The position numbers were made by a program, and so were the translations under genes. Positions 11,710 through 20,800 of a stretch of 64,000 bases of DNA are shown here, piece by piece. Each line of letters opens with the position of its first letter. Positions within the stretch are counted from its first letter, which is position 1. The notes under the pieces were generated by a model that ran no database searches, had not been told where the DNA came from, and worked only from the letters and a program-made list of their open reading frames with translations. Source of the DNA: Lineolata rhizophorae (taxonomy: Eukaryota; Ascomycota; Dothideomycetes; Lineolatales; Lineolataceae); the NCBI GenBank assembly GCA_010093515.1, contig MU001699.1, forward strand, positions 117,388-181,387, read 5' to 3'.

Positions 11710-14700
11710 GGTTGTTGGGGGTGGCGGTGGGGTTGGGGTTCCATTCAACTGGGAAGGGGGATGGAGGGGCCCTGGGTGTGTTTTGCGTGGTAGAAGGGAG
11801 AACGAAGGTCGAGGGCGGTATCGATGAGGTTCACTCTGTATGTATGTAGATAGGGCTTGTTGATAAGGTGTCAGACGAAGGATGTCGGCGTTGCAGAGAG
11901 CGGTCGGGGCGAACGCGGTTGACGCGGCGGTGGTCGGGACACGTAAAGGGAAGATGTTGGGATAAGGTTGAGACGATGCTTTGGAATGCCTACCTGGGCG
12001 GTGGCGGTGTCCACAAGTAGGTATGCCAGACGCAAGGGAGATCTTCCAGGGGGGGGGAAGGATTATAAGGCGCGGTGGGTATCGACTGGAGTGATTATGA
12101 TTTTTTTGTGCGGGTAGCAAGTACGCAGGGCATGCAGGAAGGCAGTGAGGTGGCTGTCCGCTCACAGGCCGAAGCGCGACGTTGCCGCCGTGCTCATGCA
12201 GCTGTTGCGTGGCAGGACGGGCGAATCCAGCTGTTCGAGGCAGGCCGGGGCGGACATGAAGGGAAGCAGTTTCGAGCCCGGAAGAGCTCCCCGCGTTGGT
12301 TTGTTTTCTTTTGGGCTTTTGGGGGGGCCTTTTGTCTCGAGGCTGGGGGGAAAAAAGAATAAAAAAAAAAAAGAAGAGAAGGAAGTGGTAAGGGCGCGGG
12401 AAAGGCGAAGGCGTGGGAGAGAATGTGGGTGGGAAGACGGGGAGTGAGTGAACGGCGCGGGCACACGAGTGAGGCCAGTGAACGGGGAATGGGGGCGGCG
12501 GGCGGGCGCAAGAGCGACTCCAGCCGGTCCGCCGGGGGGCGCAGGCGATTGGCTGGCCGGCCCGGCGTCAGGCATGCGCGGGTAGGGCCGCGCGGGATGA
12601 GGGCGACGAGGCGTGTGCGTGTGCGTGTGCGATAAGCACCTCCTCCTCGCCCTGCCCCCCCCGGGCCTTGTCGTGTGCGCAGCAGTCCTGGCCGCTTGCA
12701 TCAGGGCTGCATCGGGCCCGGCAGCGACAGCCCAACCGCCGGCCGTCGGCTTAGGCATACCACTATGTCGTTATTACGGCCGCGGCGTCTTCCCCAGACG
12801 AGAAGGTTGCTGTTCGCCTTGGGCCGGGGCCCTCCCCGCGTCGACGTCACGGCCGGAAGCAGCGCGCAGCTGAGAGCATCGCGTGCCCGCCAAGTCATCC
12901 GGGCTGGCTGGCCTCATGTGGTGTCGTCGCCCAGCCCACGCTGGGCCCCGTGCCGGGCTTGTTTCGCAGCAGCCCCTATCCAGGGCCGCCCGGCCCCCTC
13001 GAAAACAAAAGACGGCCCAAGCCACGCCTCTCTGCGACGCCGCTCCACGACGCACCTACGACGAGCATGCTACATACCCTACGTACCGCGCATGTGTGGG
13101 CGCGTGTGCCTGGCAGACCTGCGGGCGCCGGGCCCGGCTGCGAGCGACCCTGCATCGGCCCCGGCGCGGCGGCATCACGTAAAACAAAGCGCCCGACCGG
13201 ATTGGCCCGGCGCCCCACGGCCCCCGTCCGGCCGTCCATCCGCCCGCTGACTCGCCCGCCTGCTACGACGTAGGTGCTACGGCAAAAGGCGGGATCCCTG
13301 GAGGCGACGATGACGCGCCGGGCGGGTCCGCGCGCCCGGAAAAGGGAGAGGGCGTGGCAACCCACCGGAGCAGTCCTAGACACACGCTGTGGTGGGCGGG
13401 CGACCGACCGACGTGGCATTCCTCGCCCTTTCTGCCTACCTGGCATGTACGCATGTACCTAGTATGTTGTGCCCGCTCGGCCCGCGCCCGCGGCAATAAT
13501 CGCTCAGCACCCCCAAGGCCCCCCCCATCTCGACCGGCGGGGCGCACGGCGCGGGTGCGGCGGAGACGGCGCCAGAAACACGCAAAAAACAAAGGGCTCG
13601 CCGCGGTCCAGCCGGGGCGAGAAGGCGCTCGGCATGCCGAGCCGCCAATCACGCCGGGGGAGGGCGGCGCGGCACGGCATCGTCTCGACGCGGCGTCGCC
13701 CTCTCACGGCCCGCATGCTTATCGCCAGAACGCCGCGCCGTCTCGCCGCCGGGGTGTGTACTACCCACGTACTACGTAGGTAGGTATAGGTAGCGTGCAG
13801 CCGGAGCGATAGCCTCACCCACCATGGCTTTACATAGGTGCTTCCCCGGACTTTTCGACTGCCTGGGGCTGGGGGTGGCTGCACCCCGCAAAAGCCTCCT
13901 TTCCAGAGATCGGCCCTTCCCCCCCCAGGATATCCCGGGGTTGTGTGTGTGCGAGAGAGAGAGAGAGAGAGTGAGAGAGCCACCCCGCAACTGCATTTCT
14001 CGACGCACGCCGAATGCGGATACGTCGGGGCAGCCTGTCGTGTCCGCGGGATTGATAAGAGCACGCTCTCGCGCACGGGTTAGCTAGGCCGCGCATGCTG
14101 ACGCCCGAGGCCAACGGCGGCCCTGCTGTGTGAGGGTTTTCCCGCGCGACCGCGGAAAGCGCAGAGCGCCTACTCGTCGGACACCGCCTGAAGAGCAGGC
14201 AAGGCGCCGGTGAGCCGGCCGGCAACTGCGCACACATGCCATCTCGTATATCAGCGCTCTGTGTGTGTGTGTGCGCGCCCGCCCCGCTCTCGTGATTCTT
14301 TTACCTATTCGGCATGGAGAGGAAGCGCTTCCGTAGCGCGGCGGCAGAGCGTCGCGTCAACCGTACAGACATACATACAACCTTATCGAGAGCCGCCGGC
14401 CGACGATAGGGGGCCAAGTCCGGCTCCGTCCCGGGACGGCGTCGGCGTCGGCGCGACTTCGGGCCATCGGCCATGCCGTACGCAGCAGCCGTTGCGTATC
14501 CCTTCCATCACCGCTCTCCGGCTTGCTCTCCATTACGGCCTCTCCGGTAGGTGTTGGGTCGGCCTCGCACGCTGCGGGCAATTTCCCTCTCAAATCTTGG
14601 CCGCGCTGCCACCTATGTAGCATATACTACGTGCGTACGTAGCACACGCGATGTTACTGCCGGGCGCGCGCTTGTCGACGAAGCTCGCCGGCGGGCCAAA

Positions 14701-14972
14701 GGGCCCTGGCGCCGTAATTGCGGTTACGCATCACAAATCGCATCCGGAGCCGGAATTTTCGCTCAGGCCACGGTTACATAACCACGCGATGCGTTTATAG
14801 TGCAGGTAGGTGCGCGCGTTGCTCTTAAAGTCTGGGATACATCTCATATACCAGGTTGCCAACTCTCACTTCCACGTTGCCTGCTTCCTCCCATATCCGC
14901 TTCTTTTTTTCATTCCCCTTTTCTTTTCTTTTCTTGTCCTTTCTTTTCTCTCCTCCCCCTCCACTCACCCCC
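11710..14972. other. Gene-poor GC-rich region of about 3.3 kb
   Basis: No gene is supported. The first few hundred bases should be promoter and leader of the minus-strand gene ending at 11709. Further right the DNA is very GC-rich with scattered TACGTA/GTAGGT-type words, a GA repeat (13952-13979), short GT repeats, and homopyrimidine DNA near 14900-14970 next to the CMD1 3' end. Many overlapping frames are open on both strands, as expected from base composition. Confidence 0.5.
13952..13979. repeat. GA dinucleotide microsatellite
   Basis: The GA run is interrupted once by GT and preceded by a short GT run. It is non-coding. Confidence 0.85.
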
Positions 14973-15767
14973 TCACGCCTCCGCATGCCTCTCCACCTCC
15001 TCGAGCACAATCTGCGCGCTCGCCGTGAACGTGTGCGCGCCCAACAAGCTCGCAATCTCCAGCACCTCGGCGACCTGCTCCCTGGTCGCGCCCAGGTCGA
15101 GCGCGTTGTGCATGTGCACCTTGAGCCCCGGCGCGTACAGGTGCGTGGCCGCGCAGTCGAAGGCGCAGTACACGAGCTCCTTGTACCGCGGCTCCAGCGG
15201 GCCCGTCTGCCACGGCAGGCTCGAGTACCGCACGTACCCCTCGAAGAACTCCGGGTCCAGCGCCAGGAACTCCTCCCAGAAGCCGTGCCAGTAGCCCCGG
15301 TTGGCCACGAAGTCGGCCTTGAGCCGCGCCCGGTACGGGTCCGTCGCCGTCGCCGTCTTGTCCTCCTCCGCCGCGCCTTCCCCCGGCACCGCCTCCCCCC
15401 GCTCCCGCAGCACCTGCATCAGCAGCGGCACGCCGACGTTGCAGGCGTGGATGCCGAGCGTGCTGGTCAGCTCGAGCGTCTCGACGACCTCGGCGGGGGA
15501 GGCGCCGGCGCGCAGGGCGGCGCGGACGTGGGCGCGGACGCCGGGCACGTGCAGGTGGGTGGCGGCGGCGCACACGGCCAGGTGGACGAGCTCCTGCACC
15601 TTGGCCGGCAGGTGGCGCCGCGTCGCCGGCACCGCCCGCCACGCCACGTACGCGCCGAAGTAGGCCGGGTCGAGCTGCAGGACCGAGGCCCACGCGGGGC
15701 TCCAGACGCCGCCGAGGGATTCGAAGCGGGCTTTGAGGGCGTGTTGGTCGGCGGTTAGGGCTGTCAT
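14973..15767 (-). CDS. Two-domain carboxymuconolactone decarboxylase family protein (CMD1)
   Basis: One exon, 264 residues; the Met at 15767 is the first after an unlikely leader frame. Two tandem CMD-type helical units are visible. Unit 1 (about 50-120) contains KVQELVHLAVCAAATHLH then GVRAHVRAALRAGASPAEV. Unit 2 (about 175-255) contains YKELVYCAFDCAATHLYAPG then HMHNALDLGATREQVAEVL. The family covers PcaC-type decarboxylases and AhpD-type peroxidases. The CxxC redox pair of AhpD is absent (unit 2 has CxxxC), so peroxidase activity looks unlikely. It is transcribed divergently from HIBADH1, sharing a 564-bp spacer that carries CGGGGTAG at 16079. The substrate is unknown; decarboxylase or isomerase chemistry on a lactone or keto-acid is inference from family and neighbours. 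Confidence 0.85.
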   Translation of the reverse strand: MTALTADQHALKARFESLGGVWSPAWASVLQLDPAYFGAYVAWRAVPATRRHLPAKVQELVHLAVCAAATHLHVPGVRAHVRAALRAGASPAEVVETLELTSTLGIHACNVGVPLLMQVLRERGEAVPGEGAAEEDKTATATDPYRARLKADFVANRGYWHGFWEEFLALDPEFFEGYVRYSSLPWQTGPLEPRYKELVYCAFDCAATHLYAPGLKVHMHNALDLGATREQVAEVLEIASLLGAHTFTASAQIVLEEVERHAEA

Positions 15768-15842
15768 GGTGGGTGGGAGGGAGGGGGTAAGAAAGGTAGG
15801 CGCTGTTTTAAAGACGAGACGAGGAGAGTAGGTTGATGTTGA

Positions 15843-15868
15843 GGTAGGTAGGTAGGTAGGTAGGTAGG
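15843..15868. repeat. GGTA tetranucleotide microsatellite
   Basis: About six and a half tandem GGTA units lie 76-101 bp upstream of the CMD1 start codon, probably within its 5' leader. Confidence 0.85.
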
Positions 15869-16078
15869 TGGTTTGCAACTGATAAGTGACTCGAGTGTTC
15901 AGCGTCTATGATAGCAACATGAGAGCTTTCAAGGAGAAATTAAGTAAAACCACCCTAAGAGACTTCAATTGTTTAGCTTCTCCTATCCAAGGGCCTACAG
16001 TGGACGAATTCACTTGCCCCGCCATGCCCCACTTTCTACTGCCCCTCGCTCCCTTTTCCTTCTCCAAGGGTCCAAGTG

Positions 16079-16086
16079 CGGGGTAG
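16079..16086. promoter_or_regulatory. CGGGGTAG motif copy 1
   Basis: Exact 8-mer in the divergent CMD1/HIBADH1 promoter. With the preceding G it reads GCGGGG, which also fits the CreA/Mig1-type SYGGRG consensus. See the finding on the shared motif. Confidence 0.45.
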
Positions 16087-16331
16087 CAATAACCGACGCA
16101 AGAGGGCCCTCTTCTCCAATGCTGAGCCCGTCTTTCCGTGCTTTATTCTGGGAATGCACGGTTCCTGAGGACCTAACTTTGGTGCTGCATATACATAGCC
16201 GTAATCGCGTAGCGTGGCTTGGGACTTCTTTCTGTTGACATCAGTCTCGCATCTAGTCTTTTTGAGTGCTTAGACACACGACCGAGAAACCAACAGTGAT
16301 TTCCGCTCCATCTCGTCTTCACGTCACCAAG

Positions 16332-17537
16332 ATGACTTCGCCGGCAAAGACGGTCGCCTTCATTGGTGCGTGTGGCAACAGGGGAATTTCTTTTTCATCC
16401 CTACGCAAATTGTTATGCTCTGTTACCGCGGCGGCTAACAATGCAATTTGTAGGCCTTGGAGTCATGGGCTACCCCATGGCAGTGAATCTCCGGACCAAG
16501 ATGCCCGCGGACCAGACGCTGCTCATCTGCGACGTGAGCAAGGACGCCATCGCGAGATTCCAGGCGCAAATGGCGGGCAAAGGGGCCGTCGAAGTCGTCG
16601 GTAGCGGGTTCGATGCCGTGGCCAAGGCGGTACGTGCGATCCAAGTTTGCACTCCTTTCGTAACTCAAGCCCCTCGCCCGGGGGAATGAAAGAAATAATC
16701 CCCCCTTTGTACTGACGCGCGCCCGCGTGCCCGGCCTATTCCTCCGAAAAGAACATGGTGATCACCATGCTACCGGACTCGTCGGCCGTCAAGAAAGTCT
16801 ACCTGGACCCCAGCAACGGCATCCTAGCGGGCGCCGTCGCCGCCGCCGCCCAGGCCGCCCCGCACCACAAGATCATCATGGAGTGCGGCACCATCGAGAC
16901 GGCGACGATCCTGGAGGTGGCCAAGGCGGCCAAGGAGACGGCGGCGACGCTGGCGGCGGGCGCGGGGCTCGAATTCGTGGACGCGCCCGTGTCGGGCGGC
17001 CCGATGGGGGCGGAGAACGGCAGCCTGACGTTCATGGTAGGCGCGGACTCGGGGCCGGCGTTCGCGGCGGCGCGCGAGGTGCTGCGCACCATGGGGCTGC
17101 GCGACAGCGTGTTCCACTGCGGGCCCATCGGCGCAGGCACCGCCTTCAAGGTGATCAACAACTACCTGTCGGCCATCACGTCGCTGGCGGCGGCCGAGGC
17201 GCTCAACATCGGCGTCAAGATGGGGCTCGACCCCGGCCTGCTGACGGACGTGATCAACGTCTCCGGCGGCCAGTGCTGGGTCACGAGCAAGAGCAACCCG
17301 GTGCCCGGCGTCCAGCCCAACGTGCCGAGCTCGAGGGGGTACGAGGGCGGCTTCAGGATCGAGCTGTGCAGGAAGGTGCTGGGCATGGGGAGTCAGCTGG
17401 CCGACATGGTGGGCGCGAGGACCATCCTCGATGCGCCGACGCTGAAGGCGTTTGATGAGGCGATTGCGGACGAGAGGTATAAAGGGAAGGACGCCAGGGT
17501 GGTGTATAAGTTTTTGAACGAGAGCGAGAGGAAGTGA
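16332..17537 (+). CDS. 3-hydroxyisobutyrate dehydrogenase-type beta-hydroxyacid dehydrogenase (HIBADH1)
   Basis: Three exons (16332-16365, 16454-16629, 16752-17537) give 331 residues in frame. The N-terminal Rossmann motif FIGLGVMGYPMAVNL is interrupted after FIG by intron 1. DAPVSGGPMGAENG is the substrate-binding signature of the family, and GAGTAFKVINNYL carries the catalytic Lys and Asn. The C-terminal all-helical domain follows. The family oxidises or reduces beta-hydroxyacids and their semialdehydes with NAD(P); the substrate cannot be told from sequence. It is a paralogue of HIBADH2 (25240-26289), sharing NPVPGV, GY.GF and ARVVYKFL/SRVVYRYL segments and the position of its second intron. 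It is divergent from CMD1 and convergent with MBL1. Confidence 0.92.
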
Positions 17538-17953
17538 GTTCTTGGGCCTAGCTTGTAGGAAGCAGGGACACGATGGGTAGATAGATGGCTGGGAGTCCCG
17601 AAATTGAACTGCATGTATATAGGTTTGGATGTAGACTTATTCATCGATAGTCTTGGAGCAGTTGGTCGTCGACTTAATTTGCCTAAAGGGAACAATAGAG
17701 TGGGTTTTGGTTTGTGAACTTATTCTACGTGCTTTGTCCTACTTGCAGGAGCACAAGCTGTGTCTATTGCCGTATCGCTCATCAATGACTTCAATACAAT
17801 CATGGTGGACCACATTTTTTTTATTTTTTTTTGGCGAACCTTACACTACTCTCGCATCTTATTTGTGCTCGAACTTGGGTGTATGATCAAGACATTCACC
17901 CAATCTATCTTCCACTCCTAACTATATACAACATCAAAACATTCCAACAGATT
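17538..17953. other. 3' convergence zone between HIBADH1 and MBL1
   Basis: 416 bp between convergent stop codons. It contains a T-rich run near 17814-17832 and nothing else recognisable; presumably it holds both 3' untranslated ends. Confidence 0.5.
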
Positions 17954-18991
17954 CTACAACTTCCCCGGCCAAAATCTATCTCTATTCTTCTCCCTCCACA
18001 CCTTATCATGCGCCACTATAACCTCCATCTCCACGACTCCCGCGCCCTCCTCGACTACATCCGCGCTCCCCAACAACGACCGTATCCTCCCCACCGTATC
18101 CCTCGCCGCCTCCGTATCGACATGCACGCTCCTCAACCCCCCATGTCCATCATCATACAACGCGATGCCCTTCTCGCCCGTCAGAATCCTCGGATCATGG
18201 CAGCAGTCCCCGCCCAAGAAGACCCACTTCCGCGGCCCGGTGCGCGCCAGCAAATTGACGTGCCCGTACAGGTGCCCCGGACTATCCACGACGAAGACGC
18301 TCCCGTCGCCAAACAGGTCGACAACGGCGGGGAAGACGGCGCCGTCGCCCAGCGGGCGCCAGGCGTGCGCGGTGCGCCTGTCCGGCGGCGCCGCGCGCGC
18401 GGCGTCGTCGGCGCCGCGGCCCGGCACGGGCGGCAGCTCGCGCGTGCGCCCGGCCGGCACCTCGTCGCCGGCGAAGATGTCGCGCGGGTAGTGCGGCGGG
18501 GCGCCGTGCGCGAGCAGGTGCAGGGTGCCGGGGCCGACGACGAAGGCGGCGGCGGCGAAGTCGGCGGCCGTGCCGACGTGGTCCCAGTGGGCGTGGCTGA
18601 GCAGGACGACGTCGACGTCGGCGGCGGGGTCGAGGCCGCCGGCGCGCAGGCTGTCGCCGCAGTCGGGCGCCAGGACCGTGGGCTGCCGGTTCGCGATGTG
18701 GGCTTGCTGGGCCGGCGCGTACTGCGTGAGGTCGCGCTTGAGGCCGAGGTCGAAGACCAGGTTCGTGAGGCCGCGGGCTGGGTTGTCGAGAGGGCTGGTG
18801 CTGGAGGACGTCGTGGTGGTGGAGCAGGGGTGGCGGATGAGGAAGGAAAGGGAGGGCACGGTGGCCCGGACGGTCTTGTCGGCGTCGGATATGAAGAGGT
18901 GCTCGGGGAGGGTGAGGTGGCCGGCGTCGAGGGCGGAGATGGTCACGTAGGTTTGGTTGGGGGAGGCGGCGGGGAGGACGACCTTGGGCAT
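17954..18991 (-). CDS. Metallo-beta-lactamase-fold hydrolase, lactonase-like (MBL1)
   Basis: One exon of 345 residues. The metal site is complete: SHAHWDHVG (HxHxDH), PGHLYGH, the bridging Asp in GGDCCHD, and a last His in IVAHD. The sequence from SALDAGHLTLPEHLF to the C-terminus aligns by eye with MBL2 (26989-28303), so the two are paralogues. The pattern, with a GDCCHD-type Asp and a C-terminal AHD, resembles the AHL-lactonase/MBL hydrolase group more than true beta-lactamases. Hydrolysis of a lactone, lactam or ester is family-based inference. The gene is divergent from the alcohol dehydrogenase across 459 bp. It lacks the intron that interrupts the metal motif in MBL2. Confidence 0.9.
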   Translation of the reverse strand: MPKVVLPAASPNQTYVTISALDAGHLTLPEHLFISDADKTVRATVPSLSFLIRHPCSTTTTSSSTSPLDNPARGLTNLVFDLGLKRDLTQYAPAQQAHIANRQPTVLAPDCGDSLRAGGLDPAADVDVVLLSHAHWDHVGTAADFAAAAFVVGPGTLHLLAHGAPPHYPRDIFAGDEVPAGRTRELPPVPGRGADDAARAAPPDRRTAHAWRPLGDGAVFPAVVDLFGDGSVFVVDSPGHLYGHVNLLARTGPRKWVFLGGDCCHDPRILTGEKGIALYDDGHGGLRSVHVDTEAARDTVGRIRSLLGSADVVEEGAGVVEMEVIVAHDKVWREKNRDRFWPGKL

Positions 18992-19450
18992 TTTGGGGGT
19001 TGGAATTGGAACAATTGCCCGCTTACAGTAGGTATCTTTACTTTGACGACTGCACTTACGGTTTGGAGTGCTTTAGATATTCTCGCGATAGTATCTTGTT
19101 TTACACACATGCACTTGCAACCAACGAGTCCCGTGACGGCGCGTGGTCCATCACTTGTCCTCAGATAGCCTCGGTTGGGGAAGGCCGTTGGAGAACCCCA
19201 CCACCATGTATGTACACCAGCCCCGCATCGCGTGCCCCATTCCGACGCCCCAGCCGCGATGCCGTTATTTCCGCCGCGCCCCATTGGGCCAAGCTTGGTG
19301 TTCGCTCAGCCTTCAAGGGTCTTCCAATGCATCACTCCGGCCACTCAACAACAGAGCTCCCAATTGACTAAACCAACCAATTTCACTCCGCGAAACAAAC
19401 CTCGCACTCAACACCACCGAACCCACCTCCTCCACCGCGGCCTCTCCGCC
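18992..19450. promoter_or_regulatory. Shared promoter region of MBL1 and the alcohol dehydrogenase
   Basis: 459 bp between divergent starts. I do not find the exact CGGGGTAG word here, but GGTTGGGGAAGG (about 19171-19182) has a TTGGGG core like sites of Adr1-type two-finger factors. A similar GTTGGGGAAG lies upstream of the permease near 31148. Confidence 0.45.
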
Positions 19451-20584
19451 ATGGCTCCACCCACAATGTCAACGACAGAAATCCCCTCCACAATGCGCGC
19501 TCAATTCCTCGACTCGTACAACGCCCCCTTCGCCCTGCGCACCGCCCCCGTCCCCGCGCCCACCGACCCCCACGACCTCCTCATCAAAGTCGACGCCGCC
19601 TCCTACTGCCACACGGACGCGGTGCTCGCCGCGGGCGCCATGCCGCCGCACCCGCCGGCCTTCCCGCACGTCTGCAGCCACGAGTTCGCCGGCACCATCG
19701 TGCGCGCCGGCCCGGCCGCGCCGGCCGACCTGCAGCCCGGCGTACCCGTCGGCGTCCCCGGCCGCTCGCTGCACCCCTGCGGCACCTGCTTCGAGTGCGC
19801 GGCCAGCCCGCGCTTCGACGCCGATCCGCCCGGCTACTCGGTGGACTGCCCCAGCGCGAGCAACAACGGCATCAGCGCCCACGGCGGCTTCCGCGAGTAC
19901 GCCGTCGTGGACGCGCGGCAGGTGGCGCCGGTGCCGCCGGCGTTGAGCCCCGTCGAGACGGCGCCGCTCATGTGCGCCGGCGTCACGGTTTACGCGGCGA
20001 TCCTGAAGAGCGGGGTTAGGAAGGGGCAGAGGCTCGGCATCATGGGGTGTGGGGGCGGGCTGGGGCATTTGGGTCTGCAGTTCGCGACGAAGATGGGGCT
20101 GAGGGTCACGGGCGTGGATGCGGCGGATGGGCCGCTGGCGCTGGCGAAGGGGTTGGACACAGGGGCCGACGTAGTGGATGCGCGGAAGGAGAAGGCGGAG
20201 GAGGTGAGGAGGAGGCTTGGGAAGGAGGATGGGAAGGAGCTGTTGGGCGAGATGGGGTTGGATGCTGTCATTATTCTGCCCGAGAGCCAGCAGGCATTTG
20301 ATTATGGCGTAGACATGCTGAAGAATCATGCTAAGTGCGTAGTCGTGTCGTTTCCGCAGAAGGGGTTCCAAGTGTCAGCGTTCTCGGTGGTATTTAGGGA
20401 TATTACTGTCGTGGGAAGCTTAGTTGGGAGCAATAAGACGCTGAGAGAGATGCTGGCGTTTGCGGCGGAACACAACGTTAAGGCGGTACTGAGAACGTAC
20501 CCCCTGTCGAAACTGAATGAGTTGGTGGAAGAGTACCACAAAGGCTCCGGAGGGAAATTGGTGGTCGACATGTCGCTAGAATAA
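19451..20584 (+). CDS. Zinc-dependent medium-chain alcohol dehydrogenase
   Basis: One exon, 377 residues; the first Met of the plausible reading is at 19451. The catalytic zinc ligands are visible as CHTDAV and CSHEFAG (His-Glu retained). The structural zinc lobe has CGTCFEC followed by an unusually long loop before DCP, so the fourth Cys is displaced compared with the usual spacing. The nucleotide-binding turn is GCGGGLGHLG. The C-terminus is typical of the MDR family, near YPLSKLNELVEEYHKGSGG. The family oxidises alcohols or reduces aldehydes with NAD(P). It shares a promoter region with MBL1 and faces the C2H2 regulator tail to tail, 216 bp apart. A role as a redox step of the surrounding block is inference. 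Confidence 0.92.
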   Translation: MAPPTMSTTEIPSTMRAQFLDSYNAPFALRTAPVPAPTDPHDLLIKVDAASYCHTDAVLAAGAMPPHPPAFPHVCSHEFAGTIVRAGPAAPADLQPGVPVGVPGRSLHPCGTCFECAASPRFDADPPGYSVDCPSASNNGISAHGGFREYAVVDARQVAPVPPALSPVETAPLMCAGVTVYAAILKSGVRKGQRLGIMGCGGGLGHLGLQFATKMGLRVTGVDAADGPLALAKGLDTGADVVDARKEKAEEVRRRLGKEDGKELLGEMGLDAVIILPESQQAFDYGVDMLKNHAKCVVVSFPQKGFQVSAFSVVFRDITVVGSLVGSNKTLREMLAFAAEHNVKAVLRTYPLSKLNELVEEYHKGSGGKLVVDMSLE

Positions 20585-20800
20585 TAAGGGGCTGAAGAAA
20601 TGCATCTCAAAAATCGTTAGCGTAATGAACGTCTCGGATCGTGCTATGTACAAAGTAGTACCCAATACAGTCTCCTACATGTCAAAATGCGCCTACAGTC
20701 CGGCCTTTCGCACAACTAGTGGTATAGCCAAGCCTAGTCAGCGATATTAGAAGCCCAAATAACGAAAATGACCCCCTCCAATTAGCTCCAGAACCTACCC

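Larger units (their letters stand above)
15768..16331. promoter_or_regulatory. Shared promoter region of CMD1 and HIBADH1
   Basis: This 564-bp spacer lies between divergent starts. It holds a GGTA tetranucleotide repeat (15843-15868) close to the CMD1 start and one copy of CGGGGTAG (16079-16086), 246 bp from the HIBADH1 start and 312 bp from the CMD1 start. Assignment as a bidirectional promoter rests on gene orientation. Confidence 0.6.

Noticed and set aside
9040-11793. 917-residue plus-strand open frame
   Set aside because: It is antisense to the low-complexity gene 9508-11709. Its product is Arg/Ala/Leu-rich GC-driven translation, while the minus strand has the conserved segments and a sensible start.
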